DNA from: Bacteroidales bacterium
GTDB lineage: Bacteria > Bacteroidota > Bacteroidia > Bacteroidales > F082
Length of the DNA: 46,516 nt
Reading direction: 5' to 3'
Assembly (NCBI GenBank): GCA_029983675.1
Contig: JASBYY010000020.1
Location: 1-46,516 of the forward strand
A program made the translations under genes and the position numbers. The first letter of the stretch is position 1. Every line of letters begins with the position of its first letter. The notes beneath the pieces are model-generated. The model ran no database searches. It was not told where the DNA came from and saw only the letters and a list, made by a program, of their open reading frames with translations. This document shows positions 17,270 through 25,161 of the stretch, piece after piece.

Positions 17270-18195
17270 TGGACAACATCATGAAAACTGAAATACACAA
17301 TCATCCGTTTCTCGGCAACGGCGTAGCCTTAGTGACCCCTTTCAAAGCGAACGGCAGTCTCGATGAGACCGGACTTGAACTTTTGGTTAATTTCGTCATC
17401 GACCAAGGCGTTGATTTTTTGGTCGCCTTAGGCACAACATCGGAAGCCCCCACTTTGAGTGCGGAAGAAAAGAAACGCGTCGTCAGCACCATCATCGGCG
17501 TGAACCAAGGGCGTGTTCCTGTCATGCTGGGCTTGGGCGGAAACGACACGAAAAGCGTCATTGCCCAAATCAAACAACAAGATTTCAAAGGCATCTCTGG
17601 CATTTTGAGCGTGGTCCCCTACTACAACAAACCGAACCAACGCGGCATGAAAGCCCACTTTGAAGTCATCGCCGACGCCAGTCCCGTACCCGTCATTGTT
17701 TACAACGTACCGGGTCGTGTGGGAGTCAACCTGCAAGCCGCCACATGCGTAGAACTTGCCCAACATCCCAACATTGTCGCCGTGAAAGAGGCGTCGGGCA
17801 ACCTGCAACAAATCATGGAGATACTGCGCGACAAGCCCGCCGACTTCGATGTCCTTTCGGGCGACGACGGCATCACGCAGCCGTTGCTGGCACTTGGCAC
17901 ACAAGGTGTGATTTCGGTAGCAGCCAATGCCTACCCGAAAATCATGTCTGCCATGGTCCATGCCCAGATGAATGGCCAAATCGACAAGGCTCTTGAATTG
18001 CATTATGCCATGATGAAGATGAACCAACTCATCTTTGCCGACGGCAATCCCGCCGGCATCAAATGTCTGCTCCACCATATCAAATTGATAGAAAACGCGC
18101 TACGACTTCCCTTGGTGCCCGCCAATGAAAAAGTCGAGGCCGATATTATCGCGGAATGGGACAGACATTTGGCTCTCGTCAACCAACAATGCTAA
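17269..18195 (+). CDS. dapA: 4-hydroxy-tetrahydrodipicolinate synthase
   Basis: Condenses pyruvate with aspartate semialdehyde on the way to lysine and diaminopimelate. A TIM-barrel enzyme of about 308 residues. Visible features: GVALVTPF, substrate motif LGTTSEAPTL, the Tyr in VIVYNVPGRVGVNL, and the Schiff-base Lys in VAVKEASGN. GDDGITQPLLALG follows. The start at 17269 overlaps the upstream stop (TAATG). An alternative start at 17281 (MKTEIHN) is also plausible and closer to the usual family length. Confidence 0.93.
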   Translation: MDNIMKTEIHNHPFLGNGVALVTPFKANGSLDETGLELLVNFVIDQGVDFLVALGTTSEAPTLSAEEKKRVVSTIIGVNQGRVPVMLGLGGNDTKSVIAQIKQQDFKGISGILSVVPYYNKPNQRGMKAHFEVIADASPVPVIVYNVPGRVGVNLQAATCVELAQHPNIVAVKEASGNLQQIMEILRDKPADFDVLSGDDGITQPLLALGTQGVISVAANAYPKIMSAMVHAQMNGQIDKALELHYAMMKMNQLIFADGNPAGIKCLLHHIKLIENALRLPLVPANEKVEADIIAEWDRHLALVNQQC

Positions 18196-18247
18196 TCAAC
18201 CTGACTAATCCTATCAAATATAGAACAAATAATTATTTCAATTTCAA

Positions 18248-20797
18248 ATGCAACACTTTCACACTATCATCCTTACCCTGGTGCTGATGCTTAGCGGCAT
18301 TGGCGCTTCGGCACAAGAAGATCTGAGCGCCATGATGCGCGCTCGCAATGAATTTTATTTCAGCCTACCCGTCACACATCCTGAAGAGGTCCTGAAAATA
18401 GGCAGAACGGTCACTATCGACCAAATCGAAGGCCAGACCTTGTTTTGCTATGCCAACAACAAAGAGTTTGACGCCCTCGCCAAGATGGGCTACCAACCCA
18501 CGTTGCTCACCCCGCCTTCGATGCGTGAGATTCATAAAATGTGGGACGGAAGCAACCGCGCCGCCTACGACTGGGATGCCTACCCCACCTACGAAGCCTA
18601 CGAACAGATGATGTTCCAATACGGCACCGACCACCCCGATCACTGTGAGATTATCGAAATGGGCACCTTGCCAAGCGGTCGCAAAATACTGCTCGCCCAC
18701 CTGCATAATGGCAGCGGCGATGGCAAGCCTCGTTTTCTCTACACCTCCACCATGCACGGCGACGAGGTGACCGGCATGATGCTGATGCTCCGCCTCATCG
18801 ACTACCTGCTGACGAGTAACGAAGCACAGGTGCAAAACATCATGGACAACATCGATATTTACATCAGTCCCTGCACCAATCCCGACGGCACCTACCACGG
18901 TGGCAACGGCAGTGTTTACGGAGCCTCCCGCTATAATGCCAACGGCATCGACTTGAACCGCCATTTCCCCGATTTTGTTGAAGGCCCGCACCCCGACGGC
19001 GCCAATCACTACGAAAGCGAAGCCCAGTGGTTTATGGACCTTGCACAGAACAAGCTGTTCACCATGGGTGCCAACTACCATGGAGGATCAGAATTGGTCA
19101 ACTACCCTTGGGACACCTACGCCCCAAAACATGCCGACGATGCATGGTGGATTTACACCTCTCAAGAGTATGTCGATTTCTGCCACGCCCAGAACAACAG
19201 CTATATGCAAAGTCAAAACAACGGCATCACAAACGGTTACGAATGGTACAGCATCTCCGGCAGCCGCCAGGACTACATGAATTATTACTCCCAATGCCGT
19301 GAATCAACGATAGAATGTTCCATGAACAAAACCCCCAACGCCAGCGAGATGCCCATGTTCTGGAATTACAACCGCGAGGCCATGTTGAGTTATCTTGAAG
19401 AATCTCTGTACGGCATCCACGGCACCGTTACTGATTCGGTTACGGGACAACCGGTTGTGGCATCTGTCATTATCACCGGACACGACAAAGACGGATCTTC
19501 GGTCACCTCGCACATGCCCGCCGGTGACTATCACCGTCCCATCAAGGCCGGGACCTATACCGTCACTTATGCCGCTAACGGTTACTATCCCAAGAACTAC
19601 ACCGTGACTGTCGCAGATCATCAGACCACCATACAGAATGTCAAGTTGGTTGCAGGCGAAGGACTTGTCCCCGACTTCACGGCCAGCGCCACCCAGGTAT
19701 CATTAGGTGGCAGCGTCAACTTCACCGATGCCTCATGGGGTGCCAATATCACCTCTTGGGCTTGGCAGTTTGAAGGCGGTACGCCTACCACATCCTCGGA
19801 GCAAAACCCCAGCGGCATTGTGTACGACGAAGTCGGCACATTCAATGTCACTTTGACCGTCACCAATGCAGAAGGACAAAGCCAGAGCATAACCAAACCC
19901 AACTTCATCACCGTAAGCGAATCCTACAATATGCAAAACGGAACCATCACTACATGTAACGCTTTGTTCTACGATTCTGGCGGCGCCAACAACCACTACG
20001 GCAACAACGAAGAATACACGCTCACTTTCAAACCCACCGGGCAAGAACGAAAGATAGAAGTGTCTTTCCTGTCCTTTAACATCGAAAACGGCTATGACTT
20101 TCTCAAAATCTATGACGGCACTTCCAGCAGCGCATCATTGATCGGAGAGTTTACAGGAACCACTTCTCCCGGCACCATTGTCGCCACGAATGCTGAAGGT
20201 GCTTTGACCTTCCACTTCAAATCCGATTTCGGAGCCAATCTAACCGGCTGGGCAGCATCGATCCGCTGCATCTCTGATAATCCGTTGACCCTTGAAGTCA
20301 CCGCCGACCCTGAAATCATCAACGATGGTGAAAGCTCGCAGCTCAACGTCGTTGCCACCGGCGGTACGGGAAGCTACACCTATAGCTGGACCCCTACCGA
20401 AACCCTCAGCAACCCGAGCATCGCCAATCCTCTCGCCTCGCCTACAGGCGTGCCCACCACCACCTATAAGGTTGTCGTCACCGACAGTGAAGACAACACG
20501 GCGGAAGGCAGTGTGGAAGTCTCCATCCGCAACGTTTCGGTTGAAGAAAACCTACTGAACAGCATCACAATCTATCCCAACCCAAACCAAGGCACACTTT
20601 ATATCGAAAGCAAGCGCAACATCGGTATGATGGATTACACCTTGCTGAACAGCCTCGGACAATCCGTTTCATCCCAGCATTTTGACAAATTTGAAGGCGT
20701 GATTCAGATTGCCACGGAAAGCCTGAGCAAAGGCATCTATTTCCTGCATCTGTCGGGCGACGAAGGGACAACCACGCAAAAAATCGTGATTGAGTAG
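18248..20797 (+). CDS. Secreted M14 zinc carboxypeptidase with PKD, CUB and T9SS sorting domain
   Basis: 849-residue T9SS cargo. A signal peptide covers residues 1-22 (ASA|Q). The M14 peptidase is at about 105-385 with zinc ligands H170 and E173 (HGDE), third ligand H278 (NYHGG), substrate-binding Arg in LNRHFPDF and catalytic Glu E356 (STIECS). Then come a carboxypeptidase-regulatory-like beta domain (about 392-468), a PKD-like domain (475-555), a CUB-like domain (565-675) and a second PKD-like domain (680-755). The type A sorting domain begins YPNPNQG (776-782) and ends KIVIE. The architecture recalls P. gingivalis CPG70, a Lys/Arg carboxypeptidase. It would trim peptides at the cell surface, complementing the C10 endopeptidases at 25-29 kb. 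Confidence 0.93.
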   Translation: MQHFHTIILTLVLMLSGIGASAQEDLSAMMRARNEFYFSLPVTHPEEVLKIGRTVTIDQIEGQTLFCYANNKEFDALAKMGYQPTLLTPPSMREIHKMWDGSNRAAYDWDAYPTYEAYEQMMFQYGTDHPDHCEIIEMGTLPSGRKILLAHLHNGSGDGKPRFLYTSTMHGDEVTGMMLMLRLIDYLLTSNEAQVQNIMDNIDIYISPCTNPDGTYHGGNGSVYGASRYNANGIDLNRHFPDFVEGPHPDGANHYESEAQWFMDLAQNKLFTMGANYHGGSELVNYPWDTYAPKHADDAWWIYTSQEYVDFCHAQNNSYMQSQNNGITNGYEWYSISGSRQDYMNYYSQCRESTIECSMNKTPNASEMPMFWNYNREAMLSYLEESLYGIHGTVTDSVTGQPVVASVIITGHDKDGSSVTSHMPAGDYHRPIKAGTYTVTYAANGYYPKNYTVTVADHQTTIQNVKLVAGEGLVPDFTASATQVSLGGSVNFTDASWGANITSWAWQFEGGTPTTSSEQNPSGIVYDEVGTFNVTLTVTNAEGQSQSITKPNFITVSESYNMQNGTITTCNALFYDSGGANNHYGNNEEYTLTFKPTGQERKIEVSFLSFNIENGYDFLKIYDGTSSSASLIGEFTGTTSPGTIVATNAEGALTFHFKSDFGANLTGWAASIRCISDNPLTLEVTADPEIINDGESSQLNVVATGGTGSYTYSWTPTETLSNPSIANPLASPTGVPTTTYKVVVTDSEDNTAEGSVEVSIRNVSVEENLLNSITIYPNPNQGTLYIESKRNIGMMDYTLLNSLGQSVSSQHFDKFEGVIQIATESLSKGIYFLHLSGDEGTTTQKIVIE

Positions 20798-20819
20798 TTG
20801 CTGGCAAATCAGCATCCAA

Positions 20820-20858
20820 AACGCAAGGACTTCTCTGCCTGGAAGTTCTTGCGTTTTT
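20820..20858 (+). terminator. Rho-independent terminator after the M14 carboxypeptidase
   Basis: AACGCAAGGACTTC pairs with GAAGTTCTTGCGTT (one mismatch) around a TCTGCCTG loop. It is followed by TTTTCTTT, 23 bases after the stop codon. Confidence 0.8.
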
Positions 20859-20938
20859 CTTTACAGGATATGCCGCACCCAAATACAATATTTTACAATA
20901 AAAGCGCCGAAATAGCGTTGGTATTCATTGAAAATGAC

Positions 20939-20946
20939 TAATTTTG
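20939..20946 (+). promoter_or_regulatory. Bacteroidetes -7 promoter element for bamD
   Basis: TAATTTTG matches TAnnTTTG and ends five bases before the bamD ATG at 20952. Transcription would start near the ATG, suggesting a leaderless or nearly leaderless mRNA. It also rules out the upstream in-frame ATGs at 20928 and 20934. Confidence 0.6.
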
Positions 20947-20951
20947 CAACC

Positions 20952-21752
20952 ATGTTAAAACGCAACCTCATCATATTGTCCCTCCTCGGCTTTCTTTGCT
21001 GCACTTCGTGCAACGATTTCAAGCGTATCACCATGAGCACCGATAACGAAATAAAGTACGAAGTGGCCATGGACTATTTCGAGCGGAAAGACTACAGTAA
21101 AGCGTTACAATTGTTCGACCTGCTGCAAGCCTCGTTCCGGGGTACTCCAAAGGGAGAAAATGTCAGTTACAACACGGCCCTATGCTATTATCAGAACAAC
21201 GACTTCGAAGTTGCCGAGTATTACTTCAAACGTTTCGTACAGAATTATCCTTTCTCGAACCGTGCCGAGATGGCTTCTTATCTCGCTGCTTTTTGCAGTT
21301 ATAAGCAATCCCCAATTTCGAGCCTTGACCAGACCAAGACCATTGAAGGCATCGCTCAATTGGAGCAGTTTGTCGAACGCTACCCGGAAAGTGACAGCCT
21401 GCAACGCGCCAAAGGAATGATCAAAGAACTCAATGAAAAACTGGAGGAGAAAGACTACAATATCTGCATGTTGTTTTACAGAATGGAAAACTACACCGCC
21501 GCCATCACTTCGTTTGAGAATCTGCTGAAGAGATTTCCAAATACGGAACACCGCGAGGAGATTCTGTTCGATATGGCCAAGACCTATTATGACTATGCCG
21601 AAAACAGCGTTTCCGAAAAACAACGCGAGCGCTACGAGGCTTGTATTGAACGGCACAACACGCTTTCGTACCTTTACCCCGAAAGCAAGTATTTGAAAGA
21701 ATTGGATGGCATCGCCGCCAAAGCAAGAAAGAAATTAGAAAACATACAATAA
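20952..21752 (+). CDS. bamD: Outer-membrane assembly lipoprotein BamD
   Basis: Lipoprotein component of the BAM complex that inserts beta-barrel proteins. A signal peptide ends in the lipobox LCCTSC. Residues 30-250 are TPR-like helical repeats (YEVAMDYFERKDYSKALQLFDLL, FEVAEYYFKRFVQNYPFSNRAEMA, YPESDSLQRAKGMI and similar). The length of 266 residues is usual. Start chosen at 20952 because the earlier ATGs lie within the promoter element. It is followed by rpoZ after 8 bases, an arrangement I recognise as common in Bacteroidetes. Confidence 0.92.
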   Translation: MLKRNLIILSLLGFLCCTSCNDFKRITMSTDNEIKYEVAMDYFERKDYSKALQLFDLLQASFRGTPKGENVSYNTALCYYQNNDFEVAEYYFKRFVQNYPFSNRAEMASYLAAFCSYKQSPISSLDQTKTIEGIAQLEQFVERYPESDSLQRAKGMIKELNEKLEEKDYNICMLFYRMENYTAAITSFENLLKRFPNTEHREEILFDMAKTYYDYAENSVSEKQRERYEACIERHNTLSYLYPESKYLKELDGIAAKARKKLENIQ

Positions 21753-21760
21753 GAAAACAA

Positions 21761-22096
21761 ATGGATTTCAAGAAAATCAAAACCGAAACGACGGTGGTCA
21801 CCCGTCAGAAAGATCAGTTTTACCAAGGTACGGGCAACATCTACGAAACCGTTGCCATCTTAGCAAAACGCGCCAATCAGATCTCTTCTGAGATGAAAGA
21901 AGAACTGAGCAAGAAAGTTGAAGAGTTTTCATCGACTAATGACAGTTTGGAAGAGGTGTTTGAGAACAAGGAACAAATTGAAATCTCGAAGTTCTACGAA
22001 AGACTTCCGAAACCCACGCTAATAGCCATTCATGAGTTTCTTCATGACGAGATTTATTTCCGCGATCCCAACAAACAAGTCCAAGACGAGTTTTAA
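21761..22096 (+). CDS. rpoZ: RNA polymerase omega-like subunit (RpoZ, Bacteroidetes type)
   Basis: 111-residue homologue of the omega subunit. It has the RpoZ core GNIYETVAILAKRANQISSEMKEEL at residues 25-49, where omega binds the beta-prime C-terminus, plus a Bacteroidetes-style C-terminal extension ending IYFRDPNKQVQDEF. It lies 8 bases after bamD and a strong terminator follows, so bamD-rpoZ looks like a two-gene operon. Confidence 0.88.
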   Translation: MDFKKIKTETTVVTRQKDQFYQGTGNIYETVAILAKRANQISSEMKEELSKKVEEFSSTNDSLEEVFENKEQIEISKFYERLPKPTLIAIHEFLHDEIYFRDPNKQVQDEF

Positions 22097-22115
22097 TTGG
22101 TTGTTATAGTTTTAG

Positions 22116-22147
22116 GCACCGCCACTAATTGTGGCGGTGCTGTTTTT
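22116..22147 (+). terminator. Rho-independent terminator after rpoZ
   Basis: GCACCGCCAC and GTGGCGGTGC form a perfect 10-bp stem around TAATT. TGTTTTT follows, 19 bases after the rpoZ stop. Confidence 0.9.
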
Positions 22148-22227
22148 ATTCAAAAAAACATCGGAAAACACCCTTTGGCATAACAAAAAGCACGATATTT
22201 GCGTTGTCATAACAAAAAGAATCCGAA

Positions 22228-23127
22228 ATGAAAAAAACATACATCTCCGTATTGATTGCTTCTTTAATGTTGTTTTTCAATACCTTACATGCACAAGAGC
22301 TGAAATTCGACGTTCGTGTCAATGCAAGCAAGATATCCGGATCCGACCGCACGGTCTTTCAGAACCTCCAAACCGCGCTTTTGGAATTTGTCAACAACAC
22401 GAAGTGGACGAACATCAACTTCAAGACCAACGAACGCATCGAAGGCTCCATCCTTATCAATGTGAACGAACGCACCGAAACCGACCACTTTGCCGGAGAC
22501 ATTAACATCGCCTTGCGCCGTCCCGTTTACAAAACGAGTTTCAACACCCCGATCTTCAATTATATCGACACAAAATTCACCTTTGAATATATCGACGGTC
22601 AGATGCTTGATTTCAACCCGAACACTTACACATCGGATTTGACCGCTACCCTTGGGTTCTACATCTATCTGGCTCTCGGCATGGACTTCGACACCTTCTC
22701 GGAAAATGGAGGCAATGATTTTTTCAAATTAGCGGAAGGCGTTGCCAACATTGCACCACAGAACCCCGGCTGGGATAAATCAAACCGCCGCAACCGTTAT
22801 GCCATTATCGAAAACATGACCAATCCGGCCTTCGCCCCTCTTCGGCAATTCATGTACCAATACCACAGGCTCGGTCTCGATGTCATGTCGGAAAAACCCG
22901 ATGAAGGCCGCGCCGTCATTACCAAAGCCTTAGAAAACCTGCAACAGGTGTATGATAAAAACCCATCCTGCTACCTGCTTCAACTGATCGTTGAAACCAA
23001 ACGCGATGAAATCATTCAAGTGTATTCGCAAGGCTCGCAACAGGAAAAGACCAAGGTGGTCAACATAATGAAAGCCATCGACCCGTCAAGATCTTCTGAT
23101 TACGAGGCCATCTTGAAAGGAAAATAA
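22228..23127 (+). CDS. porD: PorD/DUF4835-family protein linked to Type IX secretion
   Basis: 299-residue exported protein with signal peptide 1-22 (LHAQ). The family core includes LKFDVRVNASKISGSDRTVF, FGDINIALRRPVY-like residues (FAGDINIALRRPVYKTSF), FTFEYIDGQMLDFN and a Trp-rich GWDKSNRRNRYAIIENM. DUF4835 proteins are annotated as T9SS PorD in Bacteroidetes genomes, usually just upstream of recN, as here. I rely on that family annotation. The molecular role (probably periplasmic or outer-membrane associated) is not visible in the sequence. recN begins 21 bases after its stop. Confidence 0.8.
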   Translation: MKKTYISVLIASLMLFFNTLHAQELKFDVRVNASKISGSDRTVFQNLQTALLEFVNNTKWTNINFKTNERIEGSILINVNERTETDHFAGDINIALRRPVYKTSFNTPIFNYIDTKFTFEYIDGQMLDFNPNTYTSDLTATLGFYIYLALGMDFDTFSENGGNDFFKLAEGVANIAPQNPGWDKSNRRNRYAIIENMTNPAFAPLRQFMYQYHRLGLDVMSEKPDEGRAVITKALENLQQVYDKNPSCYLLQLIVETKRDEIIQVYSQGSQQEKTKVVNIMKAIDPSRSSDYEAILKGK

Positions 23128-23148
23128 GGTTTCTAACCATACGCCAAG

Positions 23149-24801
23149 ATGCTCCAGCAACTCCAAATCAGCAACTACACCCTTATCGACGACCTGACTG
23201 TCAGATTCGGCAGCGGCTTCAGTGTCATTACAGGAGAAACAGGGGCTGGAAAATCGCTATTACTTGGCGCATTGGGATTTGTACTGGGCGACCGCAGCGA
23301 TGCCAATGTCTTGTACGACAAAGAAAAGAAATGTGTTGTCGAAGCCACTTTTAGCCTTGATGCTAAAATGTTCAAACCTTTGTTTGACACCAACGACCTC
23401 GACTATGAGGACACCTGCACTTTTCGACGCGAACTCACCCCACAAAAAAAATCGAGGGCTTTCATCAATGACACTCCCGTCACCTTGCAGACCTTGAAAG
23501 ATATTGGGAATCAACTTGTTGATATACATTCACAACACGATTCTCTCCTGCTTACCAATGCTGATTTTCAATTGCATCTGCTTGACGAAATCGCTCAAAA
23601 CCACGAGCTTTTAGACACCTATAAAAAAGAATATGCCGTCCAGGTAGCCCTGCGACAGCATCTCGACGAACTACAGACGGCAGCACAAAAAAACAGTGCC
23701 GAAAACGATTTTCTAAAATTTCAGCTTGACGAATTGGAGAAAGCCCAACTCAAAGAAGGGGAATACGATGACATTGAGCAGACCCTACACAGGATGGAGA
23801 ATGCCGAAGAAATCAAGACGCTGCTTTCCACTGCCAACATGCTGGTCAGCAACTCCGATAATGCCATCCTGATACAACTCGGCGAACTCGTCAATACGCT
23901 CCATCGGTTGAAAACCTTGCTTCCCGAAACTGCCGAACTTGAACAGCGCATCGAAGCACAACATATTGAGTTGAAAGACATCGCCTACGACCTCGACCAT
24001 TTTGAACAGGACAGCAGCTTCGATGAAGAACAAATGCAAAGGCTGCAAGAACGTTACGACCTGCTCAGTCGCCTGATGATGAAGCACCATGTCAATGACT
24101 TTCCCGATCTTCTTGCCCTGCAATCGAGCATTGCCCAAAAAGTAAGTGCATTTGAGAACATCGATGAGCAAATCATAGAAACTCAAAAAGAACTAAAAGA
24201 AAAAACGCAGGAAATCAACAAGTTGGCAGACAAGTTACATCAACGTCGCTCCGAAGCCGCCTTACAATTTGAAAAAAATGTCACCGAGCTTGTGTGTCAG
24301 CTGGCCATGCCTCATGCCGTGTTTCACATATCGGTAGAACATCAGGATCACTTTTCCGCCAACGGATCCGACCAAGTGCGTTTTCTATTCAGCGCCAACA
24401 AAGGCATTGCCGCCGACGATATTAACCGCGTGGCTTCCGGCGGCGAATTGTCGCGCCTGATGCTTTCTATCAAGAGTGTGGTATCGCGCAACAATTACAT
24501 TCCCACTCTCATTTTCGACGAAATCGACACCGGAGTATCGGGCGAGGTGGCGGCAAAATTAGGCGATATCATGAAAGGCATGGGCGACAGCCTGCAACTT
24601 GTTTCCATCACACATCTTCCACAAGTCGCCAGCAAAGCTTGCCATCATTTCTTCATTTACAAAGACAATGACGGTCATCGCACATTTTCGCACATCCGGC
24701 TACTTGATAACGAGGAACGTGTTACGGAAATCGCAAAGATGCTCAGCAACGACAAGGTGACTGCCGAAGCCCTAAAAGCCGCTGAAGTATTATTGAAATA
24801 A
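23149..24801 (+). CDS. recN: DNA repair protein RecN
   Basis: SMC-like ATPase for double-strand-break repair, 550 residues. Walker A GETGAGKS at residues 29-36. ABC-type signature VASGGELSRLMLSIK and Walker B TLIFDEIDTGVSG are near residues 425-465. The long middle part (about 155-370) is coiled-coil (for example QKELKEKTQEINKLADKLHQR). The end carries the SITHLPQVASKACHHFFIYK motif. It follows the porD gene closely and probably shares its transcript. Confidence 0.95.
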   Translation: MLQQLQISNYTLIDDLTVRFGSGFSVITGETGAGKSLLLGALGFVLGDRSDANVLYDKEKKCVVEATFSLDAKMFKPLFDTNDLDYEDTCTFRRELTPQKKSRAFINDTPVTLQTLKDIGNQLVDIHSQHDSLLLTNADFQLHLLDEIAQNHELLDTYKKEYAVQVALRQHLDELQTAAQKNSAENDFLKFQLDELEKAQLKEGEYDDIEQTLHRMENAEEIKTLLSTANMLVSNSDNAILIQLGELVNTLHRLKTLLPETAELEQRIEAQHIELKDIAYDLDHFEQDSSFDEEQMQRLQERYDLLSRLMMKHHVNDFPDLLALQSSIAQKVSAFENIDEQIIETQKELKEKTQEINKLADKLHQRRSEAALQFEKNVTELVCQLAMPHAVFHISVEHQDHFSANGSDQVRFLFSANKGIAADDINRVASGGELSRLMLSIKSVVSRNNYIPTLIFDEIDTGVSGEVAAKLGDIMKGMGDSLQLVSITHLPQVASKACHHFFIYKDNDGHRTFSHIRLLDNEERVTEIAKMLSNDKVTAEALKAAEVLLK

Positions 24802-24886
24802 TCTTCTGACAACCAATGCCTTTTCGGGCAGCAGGTCATCGTGTATTAAATGCAACGTATTTGCATTTACTATTCTTACACATCTA

Positions 24887-25092
24887 AGAAGCTGTTTTTG
24901 AATTCTTACAACAAAGTTATTATTGAATTATTTCGGATTTTTTTTCCTTTGTTTTCGGTTGATTTGATGGTCTTTTTGGCTCATTTTGCCCATTGTCTCA
25001 CTCACATAGCCCGCTATGTCAAGCTCCACAATGAACAAAATGTACTCAAAAATACCTATCAACTCAGTCCGAAACTATTCAAAACAGCTTCT
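24887..25092. repeat. MITE-like element with AGAAGCTGTTTTGAA terminal inverted repeats (copy B)
   Basis: A 206-base unit. The left end AGAAGCTGTTTTTGAA (24887-24902) pairs with the right end TTCAAAACAGCTTCT (25078-25092), with one extra T on the left. The first 130 bases match 4181-4311, and its core also appears in a shorter relative at 41761-41827. There is no transposase. No clear target-site duplication was found. It sits between recN and the convergent C10 peptidase. Confidence 0.75.
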
Positions 25093-25094
25093 AA

Positions 25095-25134
25095 GAGAGG
25101 CTGTGTCAAGATTCAATTTTTGACACAGCCTCTC
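25095..25134 (-). terminator. Hairpin GAGAGGCTGTGTCAA, likely terminator of the C10 peptidase gene
   Basis: Perfect 15-bp arms (25095-25109 and 25120-25134) around a 10-base loop, 28 bases beyond the C10 peptidase stop on the minus strand. The loop sequence is also close to that of the hairpin at 42033-42068. The trailing U-tract is short. Confidence 0.65.
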
Positions 25135-25161
25135 AATATATTTCAACAACCCGAAAACGGA

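Noticed and set aside
24847..24869. TAAATGCAA...TTGCATTTA palindrome after recN as a terminator
   Set aside because: The stem is AT-only apart from two GC pairs and no T-run follows, so it would be a weak terminator at best.
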